A stretch of 64,000 bases of DNA, taken from NCBI RefSeq assembly GCF_000233955.1, contig NZ_JH376599.1, positions 64,277 through 128,276 of the forward strand. The letters are read 5' to 3'. Of the stretch, positions 27,321 to 36,294 are shown one piece after another. The stretch's first letter is position 1, and each line of letters opens with the position of its first letter. The notes under the pieces were generated by a model. That model ran no database searches. It saw nothing but the letters and a program-made list of their open reading frames with translations, and was not told the DNA's origin. The stretch comes from Paraprevotella clara YIT 11840 (GTDB taxonomy: Bacteria; Bacteroidota; Bacteroidia; Bacteroidales; Bacteroidaceae). The position numbers were made by a program, and so were the translations under genes.

Positions 27321-28952
27321 TTATTTGTCTTTAGATTGCTTTTTGGTGCTCAATGAATTCTCAATGGCTGCCTTTACGAATGAAAGGAACAATGGATGCG
27401 GTTTGAGTACCGTACTGCTGTATTCCGGATGGAATTGTGTACCGATGTACCATTTCAATGTCGGGATTTCCACGATCTCCACCAAGTTGCTGTCGGGGTT
27501 GATGCCGACGCATTGCATGCCGGCCTTTTCATACTCCTTAATATATTGGTTGTTGAACTCGTAACGGTGACGGTGGCGTTCGGAAATCTGCTTTTGCCCG
27601 TATGCCTCGAAAGTCTTGCTGCCTTCGCGTACGTCGCATTCGTAGGCTCCCAGACGCATTGTACCTCCCATTTGGGTGATATTTTTCTGTTCTTCCATGA
27701 TGTCGATGACATTGTGCGGAGTCTTTTCATCCATTTCGCGGCTGTTGGCATCTACGTATCCTAATACGTTACGTGCAAATTCAATAACCATCATTTGCAT
27801 ACCGAGACAAATACCGAACGTCGGAATGTCGTGGGTGCGGGTGTATTCGGCTGCAATGATTTTACCTTCGGTGCCCCGTTGTCCGAACCCCGGACAGATA
27901 ACCACTCCCGCCATACCTTTCAGTTGCTCTTCCACATTTTCACGGGTCAGTTTTTCGCTATTGACGAAATGTGTCTTGACTTTATAGTCATTGTAGGTTC
28001 CGGCATGTGCGAGTGACTCTAAAATACTCTTATATGCGTCTTGCAAATCATATTTGCCAACCAGGGCGATGTGGACGATTTCCGTAGCTTTGTTGCGACG
28101 GTCGAGGAAGGAGCGCCATGGACCGAGTTGGGGCGTTTCACCCACCGGCATATTCATCTTGCGTAAAATAATGGCATCGAGCTTCTGGGCTTGCATGCTC
28201 AGAGGTACTTCGTAGATGGACGGCATGTCCAGGCTTTGAATGACGGCTTCTTCGTCCACATTACAGAAATGAGCCACTTTCTTCCGGATGTCCGCATTCA
28301 GTTCATGTTCCGTACGAAGTACCAAAATATCCGGTTGTATACCCAAACTCTGCAATTGCTTGACCGATGTTTGGGTCGGCTTGGTCTTCAACTCTTTTGC
28401 AGCCGCCAGATAAGGAACGTAGGTCAGATGCAGGTTGATGGCATCCTTGCCCAATTCCCAACGTAATTGGCGGATGGCCTCCAGGAAGGGCAGGGATTCG
28501 ATGTCACCTACCGTTCCCCCGATTTCGGTAATTACGAAATCAAACTTGTATTTTTTACCCATCAATTTGATGTTCCGTTTGATTTCGTCCGTGATATGAG
28601 GTACGACCTGAATGGTTTTACCCAAATAGTCCCCTCTGCGTTCTTTTTCGATAACGCTTTGGTATATCCGGCCGGTAGTTATATTATTGGCACGGGTAGT
28701 CTGGATTCCGGTGAAACGTTCGTAATGTCCTAAATCCAAATCCGTTTCCTGACCGTCTACGGTAACATAGCATTCACCGTGTTCGTACGGATTGAGCGTA
28801 CCCGGGTCGATGTTGATATAGGGGTCGAATTTTTGAATGGTAATGTTGTATCCACGAGCTTGCAACAATTTACCCACAGATGAGGATATAATGCCTTTGC
28901 CTAATGATGAGGCTACTCCGCCAGTAACGAAGATATACTTTGTTTCTCCCAC
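27321..28952 (-). CDS. pyrG: CTP synthase
   Basis: This 543-residue enzyme makes CTP from UTP, ATP and glutamine. The synthetase half begins with TKYIFVTGGVASSLGKGI (P-loop) and contains DPYINIDPGTLNPYEHGECYVT. The glutaminase half has the nucleophile Cys382 in GICLGMQ and the HPEYSS segment of the catalytic triad. Start and length match the family. A -7 box lies upstream at 29004-29011, and yidC follows in the same unit. Confidence 0.98.
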   Translation of the reverse strand: MGETKYIFVTGGVASSLGKGIISSSVGKLLQARGYNITIQKFDPYINIDPGTLNPYEHGECYVTVDGQETDLDLGHYERFTGIQTTRANNITTGRIYQSVIEKERRGDYLGKTIQVVPHITDEIKRNIKLMGKKYKFDFVITEIGGTVGDIESLPFLEAIRQLRWELGKDAINLHLTYVPYLAAAKELKTKPTQTSVKQLQSLGIQPDILVLRTEHELNADIRKKVAHFCNVDEEAVIQSLDMPSIYEVPLSMQAQKLDAIILRKMNMPVGETPQLGPWRSFLDRRNKATEIVHIALVGKYDLQDAYKSILESLAHAGTYNDYKVKTHFVNSEKLTRENVEEQLKGMAGVVICPGFGQRGTEGKIIAAEYTRTHDIPTFGICLGMQMMVIEFARNVLGYVDANSREMDEKTPHNVIDIMEEQKNITQMGGTMRLGAYECDVREGSKTFEAYGQKQISERHRHRYEFNNQYIKEYEKAGMQCVGINPDSNLVEIVEIPTLKWYIGTQFHPEYSSTVLKPHPLFLSFVKAAIENSLSTKKQSKDK

Positions 28953-29003
28953 AATGTTATAATTTTTGGATTAGAATTCAATTATAATACAACTATTAAG
29001 TTG

Positions 29004-29011
29004 CAAAATTA
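29004..29011 (-). promoter_or_regulatory. -7 box of pyrG-yidC
   Basis: The minus-strand TAATTTTG lies 52 bases before the pyrG start. No TTTG is seen at the expected -33 position. Confidence 0.5.
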
Positions 29012-29055
29012 CAAAAAACTTTGAGTTCCGTGGGACTTTTCCTTTAAAAAAGATA

Positions 29056-29063
29056 TATCTTTG
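29056..29063 (+). promoter_or_regulatory. -7 box of the DUF3078 gene
   Basis: TATCTTTG overlaps the TTG at 29061, which opens the longest reading frame, so the true start must be downstream (ATG at 29085). Confidence 0.6.
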
Positions 29064-29084
29064 TGTCGACAAAAGAAAACGTGG

Positions 29085-30428
29085 ATGCGAATAAGGTTCT
29101 TTTTTATCATTATATTGTCATACTTGTTCAGTACTGATATCGGGGCTCGAAACAGGCGTACGTGTATCGTGGATACATTGTCGATGAACGCTGTAGTGCA
29201 AAGATATACAGTTCTGTTGAATGCACTTGTCTGGGAAACAAGCAATTTACAGACGGATTCAACCGTGAGATTCACTCCGTATTATTTCCGGTTGTTTGCT
29301 CCGGGGACGCTTTATGATGCCCCCATGAAGCAGGAGTTTGGTGTAAAGTGGAATTTCACACTTCCGGGACGTGAAAAGAATGTCCCTTCTTTGTTGGATT
29401 ATAGAGATAAAGACCGATTGGTGTTGGAAGAGGAGAATAGGATGCTGATGCAGGCTTATGTCCGTACTCCATGGTTGATTCAGACTACGGAAGACGACTT
29501 GGAAAAAGCCGGTGGGTTGCAGAAAGAAGTCTTACCGGAATTGCCTGCTGTGACCCATTTGGTGGAAAATGAGATCAATGTTGATTTAACACAGGATGTA
29601 GATACCATACGTTTAAAGGTACGGCGTCCTAATTTTTGGAAATTCAAAGGAGATTATTCGTTTCAGTTTACCCAAAATTATTATTCCGAGAATTGGTATC
29701 AGGGCGGTGATAACAATTATACGATGTTGGCTTTGGCAACCATGGAGGCGAACTTCAATAACAAACAGAAAATACAATGGGACAATAAGCTTGAAATGCG
29801 TTTGGGATTTCAGACTTCGAAAACGGATGAGAAGCATAAACTCAAGACTAATGACGACTTGTTGCGTTTGACCACTAAAATAGGTTACAAGGCTACCAAA
29901 CATTGGTTTTATACTTTGCAGGTTCAGGCATATACTCAGTTTTATCCGAGTTTCAAGGCAAATAGCGACGAGGTTTCTTCCGATTTCCTTTCTCCGTTCA
30001 ATTTGGTTGTTTCTTTAGGTATGGATTATAAATTGGAATTGAAACGTTTTAAAGGTTCTGCCAACTTGTCTCCCGTAGCCTATAACTTTCGTTCGGTAGA
30101 GCGCAGGTCGTTATTCGGTAATTTTGGATTGGAGTCCGGACGAAGTATGTACAATAATTTCGGTCCGAATATTACTGTGAATTATAGTTGGGAGATATGG
30201 AAAAACATCAAGTGGGATGCCCGTATATATTGGTTCAGCAATTTGGAAACGACCGATATCGAATGGGAAAACACATTTACTTTCACGATAAACAGGTTCT
30301 TGAATTCCAAACTGTTTCTCTATCCTCGTATAGATGACAGTTCGGAGAATTATCGGAATGAGGATAAAAAGTTTTCTTATCTCATGTTCAAAGAATGGTT
30401 CAGTTTGGGTATCAATTACTCGTTTTAA
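29085..30428 (+). CDS. DUF3078 outer membrane protein
   Basis: This 447-residue protein has a signal peptide (MRIRFFFIIILSYLFSTDIGA). Family features of DUF3078 are FWKFKGDYSFQFTQNYYSENWYQGGDNNYTML and alternating aromatic strands to the C-terminal Phe (LGINYSF), consistent with an outer membrane beta-barrel. The function is unknown. The reading frame opens at a TTG at 29061 inside the promoter, and the ATG at 29085 is the right start. It converges with engB, 12 bases away. Confidence 0.85.
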   Translation: MRIRFFFIIILSYLFSTDIGARNRRTCIVDTLSMNAVVQRYTVLLNALVWETSNLQTDSTVRFTPYYFRLFAPGTLYDAPMKQEFGVKWNFTLPGREKNVPSLLDYRDKDRLVLEEENRMLMQAYVRTPWLIQTTEDDLEKAGGLQKEVLPELPAVTHLVENEINVDLTQDVDTIRLKVRRPNFWKFKGDYSFQFTQNYYSENWYQGGDNNYTMLALATMEANFNNKQKIQWDNKLEMRLGFQTSKTDEKHKLKTNDDLLRLTTKIGYKATKHWFYTLQVQAYTQFYPSFKANSDEVSSDFLSPFNLVVSLGMDYKLELKRFKGSANLSPVAYNFRSVERRSLFGNFGLESGRSMYNNFGPNITVNYSWEIWKNIKWDARIYWFSNLETTDIEWENTFTFTINRFLNSKLFLYPRIDDSSENYRNEDKKFSYLMFKEWFSLGINYSF

Positions 30429-30440
30429 TAGAGGCTTTGC

Positions 30441-31037
30441 TTATAACGACTTATTAATGCTTTCAATATAGTTCAAGAGTTCCGTACGTCCCGTTTTGTT
30501 TTCGGATGAGGTTATGAAGTAAGGAGGCAGTTCTTCCCATTGTTCTTTTAGGGCTTTAAGATAAGCGTCAATATTAGCCTTGAGCTTAGTCGGCTTGGAT
30601 TTGTCGGCTTTCGTAAAAACAATACTGAACGGGATTCCGTTTTCTCCGAGCCATTCGATGAATTCCATGTCTATTTTTTGAGGCTCGTGTCGCGAATCGA
30701 CGAGTACGAACAAGTTGGTCATCTGTTCCCTGCACAGTATATAAGAAGAGATGATTTGCTGCAACTTTTCTTGTTCTTTTTTGCTTATTTTGGCGTAACC
30801 GTATCCCGGAAGGTCTACCAGATACCACTCATTGTTGATTAAAAAATGATTAATAAGCAATGTCTTCCCCGGTGTGGCGGAGGTCTTTGCCAATTTTTTA
30901 TTATTGGTCAGCATGTTAATCAAACTGGATTTGCCTACATTGGAACGGCCTATAAAAGCATATTCGGGAGCATGGGTAGAAGGACATTTCCCGACCGAAG
31001 AGTTGCTGATGACGAATTCTGCTGATTTGATTTCCAT
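30441..31037 (-). CDS. engB: Ribosome biogenesis GTPase EngB (YihA/YsxC)
   Basis: This 198-residue GTPase acts in assembly of the large ribosomal subunit. G motifs: G1 [10 protein letters not shown]2 Thr in [14 protein letters not shown]3 [10 protein letters not shown]4 TKADKSK, G5 TSSENKTG. The frame extends upstream to 31136, but that part contains the TATATTTG -7 box at 31061-31068 and overlaps rec[20 protein letters not shown] is the normal family start. Confidence 0.96.
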   Translation of the reverse strand: MEIKSAEFVISNSSVGKCPSTHAPEYAFIGRSNVGKSSLINMLTNNKKLAKTSATPGKTLLINHFLINNEWYLVDLPGYGYAKISKKEQEKLQQIISSYILCREQMTNLFVLVDSRHEPQKIDMEFIEWLGENGIPFSIVFTKADKSKPTKLKANIDAYLKALKEQWEELPPYFITSSENKTGRTELLNYIESINKSL

Positions 31038-31060
31038 GTCAGTTTGTATTTTTTTGTTGG

Positions 31061-31068
31061 CAAATATA
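31061..31068 (-). promoter_or_regulatory. -7 box of engB
   Basis: The minus-strand TATATTTG lies 23 bases before the engB ATG. It is back to back with the recR promoter. Confidence 0.6.
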
Positions 31069-31090
31069 CGCTTTTTATTTGGCTTTTGGT

Positions 31091-31098
31091 TATCTTTG
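31091..31098 (+). promoter_or_regulatory. -7 box of recR
   Basis: TATCTTTG lies 26 bases before the recR ATG. A TTTG at 31078-31081 is too close to be its -33 box. Confidence 0.55.
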
Positions 31099-31124
31099 CA
31101 CAAATTTATGTATTTTGATTGTAG

Positions 31125-31742
31125 ATGAATCAACAATATCCTTCAGTATTATTAGAAAAGGCCGTAAATGAATTTGCGAAGTTGCCGGGGATAGGTTCGA
31201 AGACCGCCATGCGGTTAGTTCTACACCTGTTGAGGCAGGATGTACAGGCGGTTGAGAGTTTCGGCCAGTCGTTGATTACGTTGAAGCATGATGTGAAATA
31301 TTGTTCTGTATGTCATAATATCTCGGATACGGACGTTTGTGAAATCTGTTCGGATATGCAACGCGACCATTCCACGATATGTGTGGTGGAAAATATTCAG
31401 GATGTGATGGCTATAGAGAATACACATCAGTACAAGGGTGTTTATCATGTACTTGGTGGAGTGATATCTCCGATGGACGGGGTGGGACCTTCCGACCTTC
31501 AGATACAAACTCTTGTAGAGCGCGTGGAAGACGGAGGCGTGAGAGAGGTGATATTGGCTCTTAGTCCGACAATGGAGGGAGATACGACCAATTTTTATAT
31601 TTACAGAAAGTTGGAAAATGCAGCCGCACGTATCAGCGTGATTGCACGTGGGGTTGCGCAAAATGATGAACTGCAATATACGGATGAAGTAACGTTGGGA
31701 CGTTCTATTGTGAACCGTGTAGTCTTTACGGGACAAATGTAG
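31125..31742 (+). CDS. recR: Recombination protein RecR
   Basis: This 205-residue protein works with RecF and RecO in loading RecA at gaps. It has the helix-hairpin-helix [12 protein letters not shown] (residues 19-30), a four-Cys zinc finger ([17 protein letters not shown]) and a Toprim domain ([15 protein letters not shown] ... [16 protein letters not shown]). It is the first gene of a run with a membrane protein, GT2 and GNAT genes. Confidence 0.97.
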   Translation: MNQQYPSVLLEKAVNEFAKLPGIGSKTAMRLVLHLLRQDVQAVESFGQSLITLKHDVKYCSVCHNISDTDVCEICSDMQRDHSTICVVENIQDVMAIENTHQYKGVYHVLGGVISPMDGVGPSDLQIQTLVERVEDGGVREVILALSPTMEGDTTNFYIYRKLENAAARISVIARGVAQNDELQYTDEVTLGRSIVNRVVFTGQM

Positions 31743-31754
31743 GAGAACAGAGAG

Positions 31755-32231
31755 ATGGAGAATGTTATAAAGAAACTCCGGTTGGAGTTTTGTCTTATTT
31801 TTATATGGGCGGCCGTACTTATAGGGCTGTTTGAGTGGGACGTTTGGACTGCCGGATGGGCTGTAGGGAATGAACTGGCAGATTACTATATCAATCTGAC
31901 GGGAATCATCATGGTTATCGTATTGGTACCTATGGCTCTGAAAATGATGTCGTTTAGAGTGGTGAAATCTTCTTATTCCGTAGACTTTCCGCAACGGTCC
32001 GGTTTGAAATATAAAAGATGGAGTGAGGTACGTATGGCGATGTTGGCTGTTACGGGGTGGACGAATATCGTATTTTATTATCTGACATTGGACTCAACCG
32101 GTTCTATTTGTGCGCTTATTACAGCTTTGGCTTTATGTTTTTGCTGGCCTTCCCGTGAAAAGTTTGAGAATGAAACGGGGCTGGAATTGAATCATGACGG
32201 TGTAAAGACAGAAAACCAGAGAAAGGCATGA
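31755..32231 (+). CDS. Conserved membrane protein of unknown function
   Basis: This 158-residue protein has about four hydrophobic segments (residues 12-28, 45-62, 93-112 and 116-130) and a short basic C-terminal tail. I do not recognise a named family. It lies 12 bases after recR, and its stop overlaps the start of the glycosyltransferase gene (ATGA at 32228-32231), so it is translated with it. Confidence 0.75.
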   Translation: MENVIKKLRLEFCLIFIWAAVLIGLFEWDVWTAGWAVGNELADYYINLTGIIMVIVLVPMALKMMSFRVVKSSYSVDFPQRSGLKYKRWSEVRMAMLAVTGWTNIVFYYLTLDSTGSICALITALALCFCWPSREKFENETGLELNHDGVKTENQRKA

Positions 32232-33415
32232 AACTTTCAATCGTAATCGTCAGCTACAATGTGAAGTATTACTTGGAGCAGTGCTTGTGCTCTGTGATAC
32301 GGGCGTGCTATGGACTGGATGCTGAAATCTGGGTGGTGGATAATGCTTCTTCCGACGGATCGGTGGAATATATACGCTCTCGTTTTCCAGATGTCCATTT
32401 TATAGAAAATCAGGAAAATGTAGGTTTTTCCCGTGCGAACAACATGGCGATAAGGCAAGCGACAGGTGAATATATTTTGCTACTTAATCCGGATACGGTG
32501 GTGGGAGAAAATACATTGTCCGGATGTTTGCATTTTATGGATACTCATCCGGAGGCCGGTGCTACGGGGGTTGCTATGTTGAAGGACGACGGTGGTTTTG
32601 CTTGGGAATCTCGTCGGGGGTTGCCTACTCCTTTTACGTCTTTTTGCAAAATGACCGGTTTGTGTGCATTGTTTCCTCATTCGCGGCGTTTGGGACGTTA
32701 TTACATGAGATATTTGGATAAGAACAAGACCAATCAGATCGATGTCATATCGGGGGCTTTTTGTATGGTGCGCCGCTCTGCACTTGATAAAACCGGACTT
32801 TTGGATGAGGATTTTTTCATGTATGGAGAAGATATCGACCTCTCTTATCGTTTATTACAATGTGGCTATAAGAATTATTATCAGCCGTTAAGGATTCTGC
32901 ACTATAAGGGAGAAAGTACGCATAAAAGCTCTTTCCGTTACGTGCATGTTTTTTATAAGGCCATGCTTATCTTTTTTGACAAACATTACCGTCGTTCGAA
33001 TCGTTGGTTGGCACCTTTTATCCAAATGGCTGTTATTGTCCGGGGAGTCTTGGATTTGTGTATGCACCAGAAAGAGCGTTTGTTCGGATGGATAGGAAGA
33101 GGACGAGACCGCGAGGCTGACAAATCATATTTGTTTTTGGGACGTCCGGAAGCTGTAGAGTCGCTATGCAGATTGGGGCTTGAAAATAACTTGAAGATAG
33201 ATTTTGTGGTAGCGGATGAGTCGAATAAGCCGGACGGCCATCTTGATCCGTCTCTTTCGGTGAAGGCCTATGATTATGTCATATATGATACCGGGGCATA
33301 TAGTTATGAGAAAATGCTGTACCTGTTGTCTCTCGGGGCAGAACATACCCGGGTACGGATAGCGACTTACTCTATGGAGACATCTAAGTTGATAACGATG
33401 AATAACGTATATTGA
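32228..33415 (+). CDS. Glycosyltransferase family 2 protein
   Basis: This 395-residue protein has a GT-A fold start KLSIVIVSYNVKYYLEQCL, nucleotide-binding VDNASSDGSVEYI, and DxD-like LLNPDTVV. The acceptor side reads SGAFCMVRRSALDKTGLLDEDFFMYGEDIDLSYRLLQCGY, as in rhamnosyltransferases. From about residue 290 it has an extra globular C-terminal part (YLFLGRPEAVESLCRLGL) resembling a small nucleotide-binding fold. It is cytoplasmic or membrane-associated and probably acts in glycan synthesis. Confidence 0.85.
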   Translation: MKLSIVIVSYNVKYYLEQCLCSVIRACYGLDAEIWVVDNASSDGSVEYIRSRFPDVHFIENQENVGFSRANNMAIRQATGEYILLLNPDTVVGENTLSGCLHFMDTHPEAGATGVAMLKDDGGFAWESRRGLPTPFTSFCKMTGLCALFPHSRRLGRYYMRYLDKNKTNQIDVISGAFCMVRRSALDKTGLLDEDFFMYGEDIDLSYRLLQCGYKNYYQPLRILHYKGESTHKSSFRYVHVFYKAMLIFFDKHYRRSNRWLAPFIQMAVIVRGVLDLCMHQKERLFGWIGRGRDREADKSYLFLGRPEAVESLCRLGLENNLKIDFVVADESNKPDGHLDPSLSVKAYDYVIYDTGAYSYEKMLYLLSLGAEHTRVRIATYSMETSKLITMNNVY

Positions 33416-33428
33416 AAAACGAAATACG

Positions 33429-33950
33429 ATGATGTTTGCGGCAGATAATATACGGTTGCGTGCACTTGAACCGGAAGATTTGGAGTGGTTATATAGTGTT
33501 GAAAATGATGAAGAGTTGTGGCAATGGGGAAGTTCGAATGTTCCTTATTCCCGTTATTCCTTAAAAACATATATAGCAGAGTCACGCCACGACATTTATG
33601 CCGATGGACAGTTGCGTTTGGTTATAGAGACGGAGGATGAGCATTTGGTTTTAGGCTGTGTGGATTTGATGGATTTTTCTCCTCGGCATTTACGTGCGGA
33701 GATAGGAATCTTGTTATTTCCGGAGTATAGGGGGCGGGGAGTTGCAACCAAGGTATTGGGGATGCTTGTTTCTTATGCTCGCGAACATTTGTATATGCAC
33801 CAGCTTTATGCTATAGTTTCCCAAAAGAATATGAAGGCACAACATTTGTTTGAGAGGTTCGGTTTCAAACGTGTATCCCTGTTGGCGGATTGGTTAAGGG
33901 ACAAAGAAGAAGATTACGTATCAGCCTATATCTATAGTTTCCGACTGTAG
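33429..33950 (+). CDS. GNAT family N-acetyltransferase
   Basis: This 173-residue protein resembles RimJ/RimL or SpeG-type acetyltransferases: IRLRALEPEDLEWLYSVEND at the N-terminus, and the acetyl-CoA-binding loop EIGILLFPEYRGRGVATKVLGML (motif A, R/Q-x-x-G-x-G/A). The QLYAIVSQKNMKAQHLFERFGFKR motif B follows. The substrate is unknown. It is the last gene before the solitary tRNA-Asp and lies 13 bases after the glycosyltransferase gene. Confidence 0.88.
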   Translation: MMFAADNIRLRALEPEDLEWLYSVENDEELWQWGSSNVPYSRYSLKTYIAESRHDIYADGQLRLVIETEDEHLVLGCVDLMDFSPRHLRAEIGILLFPEYRGRGVATKVLGMLVSYAREHLYMHQLYAIVSQKNMKAQHLFERFGFKRVSLLADWLRDKEEDYVSAYIYSFRL

Positions 33951-34018
33951 TTTTGTATCGGAAGAAGTTTTAGTTTCAAAAAAAACAGGTTTGGTTTTTG
34001 AAAAAAGTACGGAAGTAA

Positions 34019-34050
34019 TTTGGCTATTTAAGATAAAGTCTTTACCTTTG
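34019..34050 (+). promoter_or_regulatory. Promoter of the solitary tRNA-Asp
   Basis: The -33 TTTG (34019-34022) and -7 TACCTTTG (34043-34050) are spaced by 20 bp. Between the promoter and the tRNA lies a small inverted repeat AATCAGG/CCTGATT (34058-34077), probably in the tRNA leader. Confidence 0.82.
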
Positions 34051-34088
34051 CATTCGCAATCAGGAAATCGCCTGATTCCTCTTTTAAA

Positions 34089-34162
34089 GGTGCGTTAGTT
34101 CAGTTGGTTAGAATACATGCCTGTCACGCATGGGGTCACGGGTTCGAGTCCCGTACGCACCG
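34089..34162 (+). tRNA. tRNA-Asp (GTC), integration site
   Basis: This 74-nt cloverleaf is identical to the tRNA-Asp at 1472-1545. The element at 34150-46346 is inserted at its 3' end. The tRNA is kept intact because the element supplies the same 3' sequence. Confidence 0.97.
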
Positions 34163-34239
34163 CAACAACATCCCGAAGCCCTTGAAAGTCAATCACTTTC
34201 AAGGGCTTTTTTCTTGGGGTCTCAATCGAGAGACCAATC
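34150..34239 (+). repeat. attL direct repeat
   Basis: This 90-bp repeat differs from the copy at 46257-46346 only at 34164 and 34229. It begins within the T-arm/acceptor of tRNA-Asp (CCCGTACGCACCGC) and includes the tRNA terminator and a GGTCTC-aatcga-GAGACC palindrome. Confidence 0.9.
34176..34212 (+). terminator. Terminator of tRNA-Asp
   Basis: The perfect 14-bp arms AAGCCCTTGAAAGT (34176-34189) and ACTTTCAAGGGCTT (34195-34208) are followed by a T run. A second copy lies in the right repeat at 46283-46319. Confidence 0.92.
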
Positions 34240-34835
34240 CGATAATACACCGTGATGCATTCTGATACATTGCAGTTTGCTGTAAACCACCCTTTTATTA
34301 TATTCCTGTCTGCAAATAGCCTTTTCCCACAAATCACTGTGTTCATGATTTGACGAAATATCCCAATAACTTTTTCATAGTCCCCTGATTGATACCGATA
34401 GGGAGACCAACGGTGTAGCCCACATACAATACGCATACTGTGGGCTACACCGTTTTTGTTCTATACCTTATTATAATATGTCGGCAGAATACCAACTCTT
34501 ATTACCCCATTATTCATTCACGCAAGTAAAGTTGGTCTCCCCATTGGTCTCCCGAAACGTTCTGCCTGTTACTTTTTCTTTCTTTCATCAAAAGTCGGCA
34601 GACGGTTGAGGTCTGTTTTGGCTACCAACTATTCGGGGAAATATCACGTGTTTTTCTCTTTTTTTCATTGGTAGTGCATTTTCTTCAAAAGGTCTGATTT
34701 CGTGAGAGATTTTTCTGTTGCGTTTATCAAATCTGGTAGTAACTTATATCTGTTTGGGTAGTAATTTTCTTATTATTTAATAGTCGTAATTACCTGTGTA
34801 TCAGCTACTTATTTTTATATTTCAAAAATAAAAAA
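34240..34835. other. Gene-free left end of the element
   Basis: About 600 bases without a credible gene lie between attL and the first element promoter. They hold three further GGTCTC/GAGACC boxes (34403, 34534 and 34546) and a strong hairpin at 34409-34454. These look like recombination or insulation signals rather than coding sequence. Confidence 0.6.
34409..34458 (+). terminator. Orphan terminator-like hairpin in the element's left end
   Basis: The perfect 16-bp arms AACGGTGTAGCCCACA (34409-34424) and TGTGGGCTACACCGTT (34439-34454) are followed by a T tract. No plus-strand gene lies directly before it, so it may insulate the element from transcription entering from the tRNA. Confidence 0.7.
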
Positions 34836-34843
34836 TACCTTTG
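34836..34843 (+). promoter_or_regulatory. -7 box of the element's first gene
   Basis: TACCTTTG lies 100 bases before the ATG at 34944, leaving a long leader. No clear -33 TTTG is present. Confidence 0.5.
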
Positions 34844-34943
34844 CATCCGCAATCCAAGCTGGTTCACGATGCAAAAATGTATGCGATGATTCGGTCAGCG
34901 ATTGAGTTCTTTGAAATATTGTACAACCCAATCCTATTCAGAT

Positions 34944-35231
34944 ATGAAAGAGGAAATAAAGCTAATTAACGGTTCGGAGCTGCAAAGACAGCTTGAACCA
35001 TTGTATGAGTTGAAGTCAGACATTGTAAATCTGAAAACAGAAATTAGCAAAAAGACTTCAGCTAAGTTCTACACAATTCCTCAAGTATGCGAAATTTTGC
35101 ATGTATCAAGAAGCACGGTTTATAGAATGATCCGTAATGGAAACTTGAAAGCGCATAAAGCATACCGCAGGGTTTTGGTCTCTGAAGTGAGCATAAACAA
35201 TGCTCTGATTCCTATTAATAGTGGTCGGTAA
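34944..35231 (+). CDS. Excisionase-type helix-turn-helix protein
   Basis: This 95-residue protein has a short N-terminal helix region followed by a MerR-like HTH_17 domain (residues about 45-90: FYTIPQVCEILHVSRSTVYRMIRNGNLKAHKAYRRVLVSE). Such proteins act as excisionases or regulators in Bacteroides mobile elements. The frame opens at a TTG at 34902; the ATG at 34944 is the likely start. Confidence 0.82.
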   Translation: MKEEIKLINGSELQRQLEPLYELKSDIVNLKTEISKKTSAKFYTIPQVCEILHVSRSTVYRMIRNGNLKAHKAYRRVLVSEVSINNALIPINSGR

Positions 35232-35280
35232 TTGCCGACCACTAAACTCTTTAATTTATAATTTAAAAACAATAAAACAC

Positions 35281-36129
35281 ATGTCAAAAACCAAAAAACA
35301 GGTTATGAACTTTATAACCAAAGATCGAATGCGTCGCTTTCCAGACGAGTGCGGTAAAAGTACGTTGGCAAAATTCCTGCATTCTTATTTTCCTGAAAAG
35401 GTGGTTGATTCTCTTTTGGCTTCATTTGAAGTCAGAATTGATACGAGGTGTTGCTATAAAGGTGATTATGCAGCAATCTTGGCATTCAAAAGCAAAAACG
35501 AAAAAATTCGTGATGTTAGGATGGCACTTTTTAACCCCGACATAGGAATGATTGTTCGTGACGGAGACGGGGATGCACTTATCCAACATACCAAAAAACA
35601 GAACTCCCATGTGGAATACGAATCTGTTCCGTATGGTGACAAGTATTATTCTCTCGCAAAAGAATTAAGCGAGGGGTACGCCCTAACAATTCTACCCACT
35701 CTCTTTGGTATGCAGAGAATCAATGGGGCAAAACATATTGGCGTGGTAACATCCCCTGTTGATGCGTTGGTTATGTCAATCATAGATCCACATCGTACGT
35801 GGCTGGCTACTGGGCATGAGGGTAAGTTTGGTATTGCATTATATCATCCTAACGTGATACAGGATTTGCGTGAAACGGGTGTACGGGTTACGCTTTATCC
35901 TGAATTTGACGGAGAGGCAGAAGCCGAACAAATAAAGTTCCATTTGTTGCAAAACAGGGTACTAGCCGATGTTTATCCACATCTTGATTATCTTAAGAAT
36001 TGTGAGTTTGTGGGACATCGTAAGAGTATTGCCACCATTGCCTTAAAAATGATTGACATGCAGTTCTCTTACAGCGATATAATGCTCGCTCTACGGTTGG
36101 TTGACGAACAGAATATACTACCGTATTAA
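35281..36129 (+). CDS. TOPRIM/primase-like protein of mobile elements (DUF6371-like)
   Basis: This 282-residue protein begins MSKTKKQVMNFITKDRMRRFP. The C-terminal half (HIGVVTSPVDALVMSII ... TWLATGHEGKFG ... GVRVTLYPEFDGEAEAEQIKF) looks like a degenerate TOPRIM core, in which a 'searchable' nucleotide-handling strand is followed by an acidic D-G-E motif, as in DUF6371 proteins of Bacteroides elements. There is no CHC2 zinc finger. A role in element replication is inferred. An upstream in-frame extension to 35221 overlaps the previous gene and is unlikely to be used. Confidence 0.5.
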   Translation: MSKTKKQVMNFITKDRMRRFPDECGKSTLAKFLHSYFPEKVVDSLLASFEVRIDTRCCYKGDYAAILAFKSKNEKIRDVRMALFNPDIGMIVRDGDGDALIQHTKKQNSHVEYESVPYGDKYYSLAKELSEGYALTILPTLFGMQRINGAKHIGVVTSPVDALVMSIIDPHRTWLATGHEGKFGIALYHPNVIQDLRETGVRVTLYPEFDGEAEAEQIKFHLLQNRVLADVYPHLDYLKNCEFVGHRKSIATIALKMIDMQFSYSDIMLALRLVDEQNILPY

Positions 36130-36294
36130 GCACAGGAGCACGGGGCAATTAATATCAAGGTGGTTGCCCCGTGTCTATGAAACCTACCAAGTCGGTTCTT
36201 TGTATCCACCTTGATAACGTGATTAGCACAATAAAATATTAACCCGATTGCAAATGATGTTCTGATTATCTGCAATCTAAAAACAGAACAAAAA

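Noticed and set aside
31038-31136. N-terminal extension of EngB
   Set aside because: The segment contains the engB -7 box and overlaps recR; EngB proteins normally begin at the chosen Met.
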